41,476 nt of DNA from Alphaproteobacteria bacterium (GCA_028865545.1 JAGWJY010000032.1:1-41476), one strand, 5' to 3'; positions 1-8,080 are shown, counted from the first letter of the stretch. Numbers and translations: made by a program. Notes: a model not told the origin generated them from the sequence alone.

Positions 1-168
1 GCCGAACGCCTTGTTTCCGAAGCGAAAGCGGCGGGCATCGCGGCGGCTTTGATCGGCACCACCGGCGGCGGTAAGATCGCCGTGGAAGGGTCCGGCGAGA
101 TGGCGCTCGACCGTTTGCGCAAGGCGCATGAGACCTGGTTTCCGTCCTATATGGCGGGAGAACTCTGA
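1..168 (+). CDS. purL: Phosphoribosylformylglycinamidine synthase subunit PurL, C-terminal end (partial)
   Basis: The gene enters from the left edge; only the last 55 codons are present. The tail contains a GTTGGGKIAVEG stretch and ends near the residues WFPSYM, as the C-terminus of alphaproteobacterial PurL does. PurL converts FGAR to FGAM in purine synthesis, using glutamine-derived ammonia. Its stop codon overlaps the bolA start by one base (TGATG), which implies translational coupling. The identification rests on this short tail and on the purL-bolA-grxD gene order that is common in alphaproteobacteria. Confidence 0.8.
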   Translation, partial: AERLVSEAKAAGIAAALIGTTGGGKIAVEGSGEMALDRLRKAHETWFPSYMAGEL

Positions 169-401
169 TGGCGATGACCGCCAACGAAATCGAGAAGCTG
201 ATCAAGGACGCGTTCCCCGACGCGACGGTGTCGATCACGCCGCTGGCCGACGACAATGACCACTACGCAGCCATGGTTACCTCGGCGGCGTTCAAGGGGA
301 AGACCCGCGTGCAGCAGCACCAGATGGTCTACGACGCCCTGAAAGGCCGGATGGGCGGCGTGCTGCACGCCCTGTCGCTGCAGACCGCGGCGAAAGACTG
401 A
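168..401 (+). CDS. bolA: BolA family iron-sulfur/redox regulator
   Basis: A 77-residue protein, the usual size for the short BolA/IbaG type. It starts with an EIEKLIKDAFPDA helix and carries the helix-turn core DDNDHYAAMVTSAAFKGKT, followed by a QHQMVYDAL helix. BolA proteins pair with CGFS monothiol glutaredoxins to handle [2Fe-2S] clusters, and such a glutaredoxin lies two genes downstream at 699. The start ATG overlaps the purL stop. The family call is firm; which BolA subgroup it belongs to was not resolved. Confidence 0.9.
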   Translation: MAMTANEIEKLIKDAFPDATVSITPLADDNDHYAAMVTSAAFKGKTRVQQHQMVYDALKGRMGGVLHALSLQTAAKD

Positions 402-404
402 CGC

Positions 405-632
405 GTGAAGGTGCCTTATCAACAGAGGCACGAGTTTCTGGCCGTCCAGTTTGTCTGCCTTTTGATAGCGGTACTTGCCTCCTATGGCGTTATGCTGTTG
501 TTCCAGTATTGGTTCGGCACTCCAACTGAGGCGGACTATCTTGTAGTCAAGTGGGGCGTGCTCATAGCAACCTATTTTGCGTGTTTGTTGGGATGGCTAA
601 AATGGAAGGCCAAGCGCGCGAAGGTGCTATAA
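405..632 (+). CDS. Small two-helix membrane protein, unknown function
   Basis: A 75-residue ORF with a GTG start 3 bases after the bolA stop. The two hydrophobic segments, about residues 13-37 and 46-65, are probably membrane helices, and the C-terminus is Lys/Arg-rich (KWKAKRAK), so likely cytoplasmic. I do not recognise a family. The DNA is visibly less GC-rich than its neighbours and uses codons such as TTG, CTT and ATA more freely. It sits between bolA and grxD, which are normally adjacent, so it may be a late insertion into the cluster. No strong ribosome binding site is seen, so the start is uncertain. Confidence 0.55.
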   Translation: MKVPYQQRHEFLAVQFVCLLIAVLASYGVMLLFQYWFGTPTEADYLVVKWGVLIATYFACLLGWLKWKAKRAKVL

Positions 633-698
633 ACAGCCTGCTTGACGCTTGCGGGCGTCGCCCTTATCTCAGGACCACAGCTCAGAAAGCGTGAGACC

Positions 699-1031
699 AT
701 GGCCACCATCCACGACCGCATCGCCGCCGACGTCGCCTCCAACGACGTGCTTCTGTTCATGAAGGGCACGCCGGTGTTTCCGCAATGCGGCTTCTCCGCC
801 GCCGTGGTGCAGATACTTTCCGAACTCGGCGTCAAGTTCAAAGCGGTCGACGTGCTGAAGGATCCGGAAGTCCGCCAGGGCATCAAGGAATACTCCAACT
901 GGCCGACCATCCCGCAGCTCTATGTGAAGGGCGAATTCGTCGGCGGCTGCGACATCATCCGCGAGATGCACGAGAGCGACGAGCTCAAGACCTATCTCAC
1001 CGGCAAGGGCGTCACGCTCGAGAACGCCTAA
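699..1031 (+). CDS. grxD: Monothiol glutaredoxin, Grx4/GrxD type
   Basis: A 110-residue protein with the diagnostic active site CGFS at residues 30-33, preceded by the glutathione-binding lysine in VLLFMKGTP and followed by [19 protein letters not shown], the cis-Pro and GG turn of the fold. CGFS glutaredoxins bind and transfer [2Fe-2S] clusters, normally with BolA. The ATG at 699 is chosen over an in-frame TTG at 642 because it gives the family's usual length and N-terminus ([12 protein letters not shown]). It is convergent with the GST gene, and the two 3' ends overlap by 4 bases. Confidence 0.95.
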   Translation: MATIHDRIAADVASNDVLLFMKGTPVFPQCGFSAAVVQILSELGVKFKAVDVLKDPEVRQGIKEYSNWPTIPQLYVKGEFVGGCDIIREMHESDELKTYLTGKGVTLENA

Positions 1032-1663
1032 CCTTTCGGGAAGTGTTTCCTCCATATCGGCGCGATGACCGGACGCTGCGACAGCGCGTCCGCGACGGCG
1101 CATATCTTCGGCAGGTGTTCTTCGCGCCAACCTTCGCTGCGGCACTCGCGCCAGCGGCTGAACATGGCGGCATAGATGTCCACGGCCGAGAAGCCGCTTG
1201 CCAGGAACCAGGGCCCGGCGACCGCCTGTTCGGCGTCCAGCATGCGCGCCCGGATGCGGTCGCGCACTTTCAGCTTCAGCGCTTCCGCCGGCGCGCCTGC
1301 GGGCACGAAGCGGTCGGGATAATCGGCGATCTCCACCATCGGATAGATTTCCGAGGCCATGAAGGCGATCCAGCGCATCGCCTGGGCGCGCGCCGGCGTG
1401 GCGACCGGCGGCAGCAACCCGGCATCGGGATAGCGTTCGGCCACCACGAGCAGCAGCGCCGCGGTTTCGGTGACGATGTCGCCGGACGGCAAACGCAGCG
1501 CCGGAACTTTGCCGCTGGGATTGATCGCCAGAAACGCCGGCGAACGCTGCTCGTTCTTGTCGAGCGAGACCGGCTGGAAGGTGTAGGTCGCGCCGGCTTC
1601 CGCCAGCGCCGCCTCGACGCAAAAGGCGCCCGAACCGTTTTCGCCGTACAGCGTGTAGCTCAT
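1028..1663 (-). CDS. Glutathione S-transferase family protein
   Basis: A 211-residue protein with the GST two-domain layout. The N-terminal thioredoxin-like half has the glutathione site [14 protein letters not shown] and the [14 protein letters not shown] segment (Glu/Thr where Glu-Ser is usual). An all-helical C-terminal half begins at about residue 90, with [12 protein letters not shown] followed by [17 protein letters not shown], the N-capping region of the C-terminal fold. The substrate cannot be inferred. It lies downstream of rpsD but beyond a strong terminator, so it is probably a separate unit. Confidence 0.85.
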   Translation of the reverse strand: MSYTLYGENGSGAFCVEAALAEAGATYTFQPVSLDKNEQRSPAFLAINPSGKVPALRLPSGDIVTETAALLLVVAERYPDAGLLPPVATPARAQAMRWIAFMASEIYPMVEIADYPDRFVPAGAPAEALKLKVRDRIRARMLDAEQAVAGPWFLASGFSAVDIYAAMFSRWRECRSEGWREEHLPKICAVADALSQRPVIAPIWRKHFPKG

Positions 1664-1682
1664 CGCGCGCCTCCAAAACGAA

Positions 1683-1709
1683 AAGACCGCGGAAAGCTTC
1701 CGCGGTCTT
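1683..1709 (-). terminator. Rho-independent terminator of rpsD
   Basis: Arms at 1683-1694 and 1698-1709 pair perfectly over 12 bp with a 3-base loop. On the minus strand the stem is followed by TTTT and then more T-rich sequence. It lies 45 bases past the rpsD stop, ahead of the GST gene. Confidence 0.8.
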
Positions 1710-1711
1710 CA

Positions 1712-1752
1712 TCTTTTGATCGCTGGATGGCCGGGTCAAGCCCCGCCACGGT
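1712..1752. repeat. Fragment of a common alphaproteobacterial intergenic repeat
   Basis: The stretch around GATGGCCGGGTCAAGCCCC resembles the short intergenic repeat whose spurious translations (VAGLDPAI on one strand, GSSPAT on the other) are widespread in alphaproteobacterial genomes. It sits between rpsD and its terminator. No second copy was found in this window, so the call rests on recognition rather than on comparison. Confidence 0.4.
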
Positions 1753-1754
1753 GC

Positions 1755-2369
1755 TCAGCGAGAATAGAATTCGACGATCAGATGCGGATGCATCTGCGAG
1801 GCGTAGGGCACATCGGCCAGCTTGGGCGTGCGCAGGAACTTCGCCTTCTTGCCTTCTTCGACTTCGATATAGTCGGGCGTGTCGCGCTCGGGGCTCTTGG
1901 AGGCTTCGAGCACCAGACCCATATCGCGCGCCTTCTGCGTCAGCTCGATGACGTCGCCTTCCGCCACGATGTAAGAGGCGATGGTGACGCGCTTGCCGTT
2001 GACCTTCACATGGCCGTGGGACACCAGCTGGCGGGCCGAGAACGGCGACGGCGTGAACTTGCAGCGATAGACCACCGCATCGAGACGGCGCTCGAGCAGG
2101 CCGATCATGTTCTCGCCGGTATCGCCGGGACGGCGCGCCGCTTCGGTGTAGTATTTGCGGAACTGCCGCTCGGTGATGTTGCCGTAATAGCCCTTCAGCT
2201 TCTGCTTGGCCTGCAGCTGCGTGCCGTAGTCCGACAGCTTCTTGGCGCGGCGCTGGCCGTGCTGGCCGGGGCCATAAGAGCGCTTGTTGACCGGGCTCTT
2301 GCCACGGCCCCAAATGCTTTCGCCCATGCGGCGGTCGATCTTGAATTTTGCGGTAGCGCGCTTGGTCAT
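1755..2369 (-). CDS. rpsD: 30S ribosomal protein S4
   Basis: A 204-residue protein matching bacterial S4 along its length. It has the N-terminal [15 protein letters not shown] region of the alphaproteobacterial type, then [13 protein letters not shown], then the S4 RNA-binding domain at about 94-160 ([30 protein letters not shown]). It ends with the conserved HLIVEFYSR tail. S4 binds 16S rRNA early in small-subunit assembly. The gene stands alone with its own promoter (2424-2451) and terminator (1683-1709), typical for alphaproteobacteria, where S4 is outside the alpha operon. Confidence 0.98.
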   Translation of the reverse strand: MTKRATAKFKIDRRMGESIWGRGKSPVNKRSYGPGQHGQRRAKKLSDYGTQLQAKQKLKGYYGNITERQFRKYYTEAARRPGDTGENMIGLLERRLDAVVYRCKFTPSPFSARQLVSHGHVKVNGKRVTIASYIVAEGDVIELTQKARDMGLVLEASKSPERDTPDYIEVEEGKKAKFLRTPKLADVPYASQMHPHLIVEFYSR

Positions 2370-2423
2370 TCGTCGTCCTGGTTTGCAGAAGGGACGGGAC
2401 GGTGTTGTCCCGGAAAGGCGCGC

Positions 2424-2451
2424 AATATAGCGGCGGGTCTTGCTCTGTCAA
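2424..2451 (-). promoter_or_regulatory. Sigma-70-type promoter for rpsD
   Basis: On the minus strand TTGACA (2451-2446) and TATATT (2429-2424) are separated by 16 bases. This is close to the sigma-70 consensus and lies about 55 bases upstream of the rpsD start. It fits a strong ribosomal-protein promoter. Confidence 0.7.
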
Positions 2452-2584
2452 TGGCAAACAACGTATTGTAACAGCTGATGTTTTTCCAGGTGACTCGACT
2501 AAAAGTTGCATATCTCCCGACTTCGCTGCGGTATGCGGCGGCTTGCGGGACGGCGTGTTTTGCAGCAACTGACCGGTCGATCTT

Positions 2585-2673
2585 GGCCCCGTGGCGGAAT
2601 TGGTAGACGCAACGGACTTAAAATCCGTAGTTCCGAAAGGAACGTGCCCGTTCGAGTCGGGCCGGGGCCACCA
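2585..2673 (+). tRNA. tRNA-Leu (anticodon TAA)
   Basis: The acceptor stem GGCCCCG (2585-2591) pairs with CGGGGCC (2663-2669), followed by discriminator A and an encoded CCA (2671-2673). The D arm is class-II-like. The anticodon stem ACGGA/TCCGT holds the loop CTTAAAA, giving anticodon TAA. A long variable arm precedes the T arm with TTCGAGT. The length and long variable arm are those of a leucine tRNA. Confidence 0.96.
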
Positions 2674-2689
2674 GGCTTTGCCTGCATCG

Positions 2690-3099
2690 CAGGCTATGCC
2701 TCGCAAGCCAGTCTTCAGTCGTGCGCCTGCGTCGCGGCAAGCCGTCCCCTTCTTTTGACGCCGCAGGGCCAGCTCCGCTTTCACCATCGCCATCGAGCAT
2801 TTCAGGCGCCGCAGCGCGGCGCGGACTTCGGCCTTCAACGCCTTCATCTCGGCGGTCCGGCCGCCATGGGTAACAGCGTTGCGGTTGCCGCGCGGCGCGC
2901 CGGCGCCTTTGCGGTTCTTGCCGCCGTTCGGCGTTTCATAACGCGGGCAGAGGTTTGTGGAATTTTCGGCAAGATAATTGTTTGCCGAATTTTCACAGGG
3001 GCATACCCCTGTCCTGCTCTTTTGCCGGCGGCGCGCACGACGCTGCGCCACCGCGAGGATGCGCGGCGTCTGCGGGCGGGAAAGAGCGTGCGTCTTCAT
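2690..3099 (-). pseudogene. Remnant or small ORF of the GAPRGNRNA-motif family
   Basis: Translation from an ATG at 3099 gives a basic protein. It contains GGKNRKGAGAPRGNRNAVTHG followed by a helical, Arg/Lys-rich region with KALKAEVRAALRRLK. Short proteins with a GAPxGNRNAxxHG motif are common unnamed ORFs in alphaproteobacteria and also occur at the N-terminus of some phage-related proteins. The frame has no stop before it runs antisense through tRNA-Leu and into rpsD, so the natural end has probably been lost and the left limit given here is arbitrary. Function unknown. Confidence 0.35.
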
Positions 3100-3292
3100 G
3101 CGCCCATTATACGGCCGAGTCGGCGTCACCGGGATAAGTCGAGACGACACGAACGAAGTGCGTGATCGCGCTGAAGAATTTCAACGATCGAAAACGGGAT
3201 AAGTTTTGCGCGGCGGGCGCCCGGGCCACAAAGGCAGACGCGGAGGAAACGTCAGCATCTTCCTGTCTGCGCGCCTTCGGGCCGGAGGAATT
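3100..3292. other. Non-coding stretch, no recognised feature
   Basis: No convincing gene, RNA or terminator was found between the small remnant ORF and the 3' end of the aspartic protease gene. Short open frames here lack ribosome binding sites and recognisable motifs. Confidence 0.4.
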
Positions 3293-4225
3293 TCAATCCG
3301 CGTCGGCCGAGGTGGCGTAGAGATAACCTTCGCCATAGGCGATGTAGAGGTGCAGCTGACGCAGGATGCTGATGCCGATGATCGGTTCGAACCGTTGACG
3401 GCCAAACCCGGCGTACTTGTCGGGAACCAGTGTGATTGCCGGGTTGTCCACTGCGATTTCACCGAATGTAATCTTGCTGAACGGATAGACATAGGCGTGC
3501 GGATCGGTCGCTTTCTCGCCCGGAGCCGGCTTCAGCTCGAGCGGGTCCTTGTCCCAGCCGAACTCGCGCCGCGTTGCTTCCAGACTGATGATCGTCCAGG
3601 GCGAACCGGTGTCAAGATTTGCGCGTGCCTGATGGCCGTCCAGTTCGGCATCAACGCTGATCTGCTGCTGCGTGCTCACGCGAAGAGGCACACGGGCGAA
3701 AGGCTGCGTCGTCCAATAGACCACCTGCCCCGGGCAGTGCTTCTGCCGGAAGAAGTTCATCTTGCCGTGCTTGAAATCGAACTCGACATCGAAGGTGCTC
3801 AGGATATCCGGCGCGAGAGTGCCGTCGAGCCCCGGCGGCAAATCCCCGTCGGGCATGATCACAAAATCGGTCGAACCACTGTGCATCTGACCCAGCGTGA
3901 TACGGTCGGCAACACCGTAGGTGTTCAGCCTGAGCCCGCCATACTGCGTGAAATAGACGGCCTCCGGCTCGAAATGGCGCAGAGAAAGATTGAGTGCCTT
4001 CACCACAGTCTCGCTGAGCGTGCTCGAGATTCCGCCCGTGTCGACCAGCATGCGCTCATCGTGCCCGTTCACGCTCATCACCACATAGACTTCGCCCGAC
4101 GCGTCCGTGTGCAGGTCGAGTGAAGCAAGCATATGGAGGTGACAGTCGGGTTGATCGTCCGCGCGTGCCGCACCCGCCAGCGCCATGGCGATGAATGAAA
4201 CGAGAAGCAGCCCGGATTTCCGCAT
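3293..4225 (-). CDS. Exported retropepsin-like aspartic protease
   Basis: A 310-residue protein with a signal peptide (MRKSGLLLVSFIAMALAGAARA, likely cleaved at about residue 22). It has two aspartic protease motifs: DTG at 62-64 in MLVDTGGISS, and DTG at 205-207 in ANLDTGSPWT. Each is followed by a flap-like strand region, so the chain looks like a two-lobed retropepsin-type protease. Its ATG lies 8 bases after the TPR gene stop; an upstream in-frame ATG at 4294 would overlap that gene and bury the signal peptide. The partnership with the exported TPR protein upstream suggests a shared envelope role, but no substrate can be named. Confidence 0.8.
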   Translation of the reverse strand: MRKSGLLLVSFIAMALAGAARADDQPDCHLHMLASLDLHTDASGEVYVVMSVNGHDERMLVDTGGISSTLSETVVKALNLSLRHFEPEAVYFTQYGGLRLNTYGVADRITLGQMHSGSTDFVIMPDGDLPPGLDGTLAPDILSTFDVEFDFKHGKMNFFRQKHCPGQVVYWTTQPFARVPLRVSTQQQISVDAELDGHQARANLDTGSPWTIISLEATRREFGWDKDPLELKPAPGEKATDPHAYVYPFSKITFGEIAVDNPAITLVPDKYAGFGRQRFEPIIGISILRQLHLYIAYGEGYLYATSADAD

Positions 4226-4233
4226 CAGCGCAC

Positions 4234-5076
4234 CTATTTCAGACGCGCCAGTTCGGCTTTGGCGCCGTCGATCTCGATGTAGTCCTTCGGGCATTCGCCC
4301 GGCACGGCGGCGAGCATGGCCTTGGCGGCCGCGGTTTCACCGCGGACGAGATGCCATTCGCCGCCATAAAAGTCGGTCTCGCAGATTCGGCCCTTTTGGG
4401 CGTCGCCTTCGTCGCCGTACCGGTCCTTGGCCCATTCGACCTTGACGCTCTCGGGCGTCCCGTCGCTGCGATAAAGATCGATCAATGGTCCCGGCCAATA
4501 CGAGGTGTTGATGCGGTCGAGCGTGGCGAAGGCCGGGCTGAGGTCCTGTTTGCCGCGCGCAAGACTCATCGCCATCCAGAGCACGCCATAGCCATCGGTC
4601 GGGGCAAGGTGCAGATAGGACCCGCAATCACTTGCCGCCACTTGATACTGCGCCGCTTCGAAGTCGATCTGGCAACGCAGGAAATAGAGCAATGGTCTGG
4701 CAGGCGCTTCCTGGATCGCGTGCGCGGCATCGGCCATCGCGACATCGTATTGCCCAAGATCGCGATAGAGCACCGCGTGAGCCTCAAGCACGGCCACATC
4801 GTTCGGCGAGGCTTTCTCGGCGGCGTCCAGATCGGCCTTGGCGAGGTCGAATTGCTTCTTCTCCTGATAGACCAGTCCGCGATCCAGCAGAGCCACCGAT
4901 CTCAGATCGGGAATCAGCTCCGTGCTGGCGAGGGCGCTGGTGAAGAAGCCGATGGCTTCGTCATAACGCTCGAAGTGATATGCCGTGAGGCCATGATTGA
5001 AATCATCATATCCGCCTGCGACGGCAGGGCCGGAGAACACGGCGCAGCCCGCAAGACACAATAAAATCCTGCGCAA
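4234..5076 (-). CDS. Exported tetratricopeptide-repeat protein
   Basis: A 280-residue protein starting at a TTG (5074-5076) with the strong ribosome binding site GGGGGAG 6 bases upstream. This start leads directly into a signal peptide (MRRILLCLAGCAVFSGPAVAG); an in-frame ATG at 5157 would place 27 non-signal residues before it. The body has TPR-like helix pairs, for example YHFERYDEAIGFFTSALAS, ALLDRGLVYQEKKQFDLAKADLDAA, and VAVLEAHAVLYRDLGQYDVAMADAA. TPRs mediate protein contacts. It is co-transcribed with the aspartic protease 8 bases downstream. Function unknown beyond that. Confidence 0.8.
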   Translation of the reverse strand: MRRILLCLAGCAVFSGPAVAGGYDDFNHGLTAYHFERYDEAIGFFTSALASTELIPDLRSVALLDRGLVYQEKKQFDLAKADLDAAEKASPNDVAVLEAHAVLYRDLGQYDVAMADAAHAIQEAPARPLLYFLRCQIDFEAAQYQVAASDCGSYLHLAPTDGYGVLWMAMSLARGKQDLSPAFATLDRINTSYWPGPLIDLYRSDGTPESVKVEWAKDRYGDEGDAQKGRICETDFYGGEWHLVRGETAAAKAMLAAVPGECPKDYIEIDGAKAELARLK

Positions 5077-5395
5077 TTTCTTCTCCCCCGAATGCCGCAA
5101 CTCTATCCATAGTTGTGCTATCCGGCAAGTTATCCGAGCTTCCCCGGAGGCCGGCACTTTGCTGGGGCAAAGTCGCTCTGTGCGAGATGTTCGTTTGATC
5201 TGTCGCCGGGCAATTGTTGGACCAAGGGGACGCCGTCAGCCGGCATGGTTACACCGGTTCGTATCGCTCAAGACTGTCGCTCGCACAAAGTCGTCACCTG
5301 CGCTTTGGCACAGTCTAGCGCCTATTCGGACGGGCACGAATGGCGCGTTATGGCGCAAAGCGGCGAGTCTCGCGGCAGGAGCGCACAGCCCGGCG
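5077..5395. other. 319-base gap with no recognised gene
   Basis: This must hold the upstream control region of the TPR/protease pair on the minus strand. No clear sigma-70 hexamers, palindrome or terminator could be picked out. Open frames on the plus strand here have no family resemblance. Confidence 0.4.
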
Positions 5396-5575
5396 TCACG
5401 CCTTACTCCACTTGCCGCCCTTGATGTCGAACTTCACTTTTCCTTCGGTGCGCATCCGCATCAGCAACTCCTGCAGGGCGTCGGTGCTCTTGTTGCTGGG
5501 GTCGAGCCGTTGCTGCAGCGAATAGAGCGCGCGGGGTTTGTCCAGCGCGGCCAGCACGTCTTCTTCTCTCGTCAT
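5396..5575 (-). CDS. Small winged-helix-like protein, unknown function
   Basis: A 59-residue protein (MTREEDVLAALDKPRALYSL...). The ATG at 5575 is preferred over longer in-frame starts because the upstream extension is Arg/Pro-rich and not protein-like. The pattern of two helices, a TDALQELLMRMRTEGKVKF helix and a strand ending in KGGKW resembles a small winged helix, where a turn plus basic C-terminal strand binds nucleic acid. This is inference from pattern only; no named family is recognised. Confidence 0.5.
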   Translation of the reverse strand: MTREEDVLAALDKPRALYSLQQRLDPSNKSTDALQELLMRMRTEGKVKFDIKGGKWSKA

Positions 5576-5753
5576 GACCGATGCCTTTCTGTCTGCATCC
5601 ATGCAGGCCATAGCCGGAACAGAGCGTTCCGGCAATGGCGGGTATTGCCGCAAAGCGGAGGGCCCCGCGGCGAGACTGAGAGGGCGACTCAGGCGCCGCC
5701 TACGAATCGGGCGATGACAATGCAAGTGAAGATCGGCTACGACGCTAACGGCG

Positions 5754-6040
5754 GACGCCGGCATGCCAGCTGGCGCGGCCACGAAAACCGTGAAGGCGGA
5801 ACGACAATGGCGATATCGCTCTACGGCGCAGACGTGACCCGCTGCCTGCAGACCCTGGACGCCATGAGCGCCTTACCGGGAATGGGCTCACGCATCACCG
5901 CGCGCGCGGCAGCGATCTCGAAGAAATGGTCGAGACGCGCCGCCTTCCTGATATGCGACGTTTCCGTTCCGAGATACATTCGGTGGTCCTTCATTCCACC
6001 GGTGCGATCGAAGCCGTCGAAAGTGGTGTTCTGCGCTTGG
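5754..6040. repeat. Direct repeat, copy A (duplicates 7506-7791)
   Basis: From about ACGCCGG at 5754 to CTGCGC near 6036 the DNA matches 7506-7791 closely. The match includes non-coding leader sequence (CTGGCGCGGCCAC) upstream of the start codon. The copies are about 1752 bases apart and bracket the porin gene. Similarity ends abruptly about 60% of the way through the DUF1993 gene. Confidence 0.85.
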
Positions 6041-6060
6041 ATGATGGTGCTCCGCACTTA
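5807..6060 (+). pseudogene. Truncated, frameshifted DUF1993 gene
   Basis: Starts MAISLYGADVTRCLQTLDAM, matching the intact DUF1993 protein at 7559 (MAISLYDASVTCYLQTLAAV). The frame then shifts: the matching MVETRRLPDMRRFRSEIHSV and STGAIEAVESGVLRL segments are in another frame. The distance from ATG to the shared GTCGAG is 122 bases here and 123 in the intact gene, so one base has been lost. The 3' part of the gene is missing, replaced by sequence leading to the porin. Non-functional. Confidence 0.8.
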
Positions 6061-6148
6061 TCTCGCAAGCGCCGGCAGGCTCCTCCTGGTTCGCATCGTT
6101 CGACCTACGATCGCTTACTGAACGCCGATAGCGTATTGAGGAATTGTC

Positions 6149-7474
6149 ATGACGGCATTGTCGAATGCTCGCCGCGCGACGATCATGGCGCTCGCCACCT
6201 TGTCCTTGGCAGGCGGCGCACGGGCCGGTCAGGCGATGGAGGACTGGTCGCTGCACGGTCAGGCCACCTTCGTCGAGCAGTATCATCCCGCGTTCAAATC
6301 ACCCTATCGCGGCACAAACAGTCTCGATCCCGGCAGCCGCGGCGACGAGACCTTCGACGCGACGCTGTTCGCGGGCGTTCGGCTGTGGGACGGCGGCGAA
6401 GCTTACATAAACCCGGAAGTCGACCAGGGGTTCGGACTGAGCAACACGCTCGGAATCGCCGGATTTCCAAGTGGCGAAGCCTACAAGGTGGGCGAATCGA
6501 CGCCTTATTTCCGGCTGCAACGCGTGTTCTTCCGCCAGACATTCGACCTCGGTGGTAATGCCGAGAATATCGAAGCCGACGCCAACCAGCTGGCCGGGAC
6601 ACGCACGGCGGACAACCTCGTCGTCACCTTGGGGAAGTTCTCGGTTACCGACATCTTCGACGACAACGCATACGCCCACGATCCGAGGAACGACTTCTTC
6701 AACTGGTCGATCATCGACTCGGGCGCGTTTGATTATGCCGCCGATGCCTGGGGCTACAGCTACGGCATCGCCGCAGAATGGACGCAAGCCTGGTGGACGC
6801 TGCGTGCCGGTCTGTTCGACCTGTCGCGTGTTCCCAACACCACAGCGCTGGTTCGTGGCTTCGGTCAGTATGAACTGGTCGCCGAAGCTGAAGCGCGGCA
6901 CAGCTGGTGGGGCGAGCCCGGCAAGGTAAAGCTGCTCGGCTTCGTCAACCGGGGACAGATGGGGTCATATAGCGACGCCGTCGCCCTCGCACTCGCCACG
7001 CAAGCGACACCCAGCACCGCTCTCGTGCGCAAGCCGGCCTCGCGCCCGGGCGCGGCGCTCAATCTCGAGCAGCAGATCACCGACAATCTCGGCGTCTTCC
7101 TGCGCGCCAGCCTGAACGACGGCAGCAAGGAAGCCTACGAATTCACGGAAATCAATCGCTCCCTTGCGCTCGGTCTGTCTCTGACAGGCTCGGTTTGGGG
7201 GCGTCCCGCCGATACGGTTGGCGTGGCCGGCGTCACGAACACGCTGTCGACCGCCGCACGCAACTATTTTGCCGCCGGAGGCATGGGCATATTGATCGGC
7301 GACGGTCGGCTTCCCCGTTACGGCACCGAAGAAATCGGCGAAGTCTATTACAGCGCACAGATGACGGACTGGCTTGCCGCCAGCGGCGACTATCAGCTCA
7401 TCGTCAATCCGGCCTACAGCCGGGATCGCGGGCCCGTATCGGTGGTGTCCGTTCGATTGCACGCACATTTCTGA
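6149..7474 (+). CDS. OprB-family carbohydrate-selective porin
   Basis: A 441-residue outer-membrane beta-barrel with a signal peptide ending near GGARAG. OprB hallmarks are present: the WSLHGQATFVEQYHPAFKSPY start, then GEAYINPEVDQGFGLS, LGKFSVTDIFDDNAYAHDPRNDFFNWSI, AEWTQAWWTLRAGLFD, and a C-terminal strand ending in Phe (RLHAHF) as Bam-inserted barrels do. OprB porins let sugars cross the outer membrane. The start ATG follows an AGGA box 6 bases upstream. The gene lies between a broken and an intact copy of a DUF1993 gene, so it was probably placed there by a duplication or insertion event. Confidence 0.9.
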   Translation: MTALSNARRATIMALATLSLAGGARAGQAMEDWSLHGQATFVEQYHPAFKSPYRGTNSLDPGSRGDETFDATLFAGVRLWDGGEAYINPEVDQGFGLSNTLGIAGFPSGEAYKVGESTPYFRLQRVFFRQTFDLGGNAENIEADANQLAGTRTADNLVVTLGKFSVTDIFDDNAYAHDPRNDFFNWSIIDSGAFDYAADAWGYSYGIAAEWTQAWWTLRAGLFDLSRVPNTTALVRGFGQYELVAEAEARHSWWGEPGKVKLLGFVNRGQMGSYSDAVALALATQATPSTALVRKPASRPGAALNLEQQITDNLGVFLRASLNDGSKEAYEFTEINRSLALGLSLTGSVWGRPADTVGVAGVTNTLSTAARNYFAAGGMGILIGDGRLPRYGTEEIGEVYYSAQMTDWLAASGDYQLIVNPAYSRDRGPVSVVSVRLHAHF

Positions 7475-7505
7475 AGCGCGAAGGCGGCGGCCAGGCTGAC
7501 GAACG

Positions 7506-7791
7506 ACGCCGGTGTGCTAATCTGGCGCGGCCACCAAAACCATGACGGCGGACCGGCAATGGCGATATCGCTCTACGACGCAAGCGTGACCTGCTACCTG
7601 CAGACCCTGGCAGCGGTCAGCGGCTTTTTGGAAAAGGGGCTGGCGCATTGCCGCGACAACGGCATCGATCCGGCCGAGATCGTCGAGACGCGCATCGTCG
7701 CCGACATGCGGCCGTTTCGTTTCCAGATCCATTCGGTGGTCTTCCATTCCGCCGGTGCGATCGAAGCCATCCGCAGCGGCGTCCTGCGCCT
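7506..7791. repeat. Direct repeat, copy B (duplicates 5754-6040)
   Basis: This is the copy containing the 5' part of the intact DUF1993 gene and its leader. It matches copy A through the ribosome binding region and the first 75 or so codons. Confidence 0.85.
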
Positions 7792-8080
7792 GCCGGGCGA
7801 AAGGCCCGCCCATGACTATGCGGCCCTGCAAGCGCTGGTCGTCGAAGCCCATGACAGCCTGGCGAAGCTGACGCCCGAGGACATCAACCCCCGCGAAGGC
7901 GCCGAGGTGGTGTTCGAGGTGCGCGATACGAAACGGCTGTTCACCGCCGAAGGTTTCCTGCTCTCCTTCTCGCTGCCCAATTTCCATTTTCACGCCACCA
8001 CCGCCTACGACATCCTGCGCGCCAAGGGCGTGCCGCTGGGCAAGCGCGATTATATGGGGGCGCTGCGGCTGAAAAACTGA
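7559..8080 (+). CDS. DUF1993 family protein
   Basis: A 173-residue cytoplasmic protein with the DUF1993 pattern: MAISLYDASVTCYLQTLAAVSGFLEKG at the start, RPFRFQIHSVVFHSAGAIEA in the middle, and FSLPNFHFHATTAYDILRAKGVPLGKRDYMG near the end. DUF1993 proteins resemble the DinB/YfiT four-helix-bundle fold. The conserved histidines (IHS, FHS, FHFHATTAYD) could bind metal, but the reaction is unknown. The ATG at 7559 matches the start in the broken copy, which supports it over the upstream in-frame ATG at 7514. Confidence 0.85.
   Translation: MAISLYDASVTCYLQTLAAVSGFLEKGLAHCRDNGIDPAEIVETRIVADMRPFRFQIHSVVFHSAGAIEAIRSGVLRLPGERPAHDYAALQALVVEAHDSLAKLTPEDINPREGAEVVFEVRDTKRLFTAEGFLLSFSLPNFHFHATTAYDILRAKGVPLGKRDYMGALRLKN

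Noticed and set aside
1660-3150. A 496-codon minus-strand frame spanning the GST promoter, rpsD, tRNA-Leu and beyond
   Set aside because: It overlaps rpsD in another frame and the tRNA antisense. Only its N-terminal part resembles a protein, and that is reported separately as a remnant.
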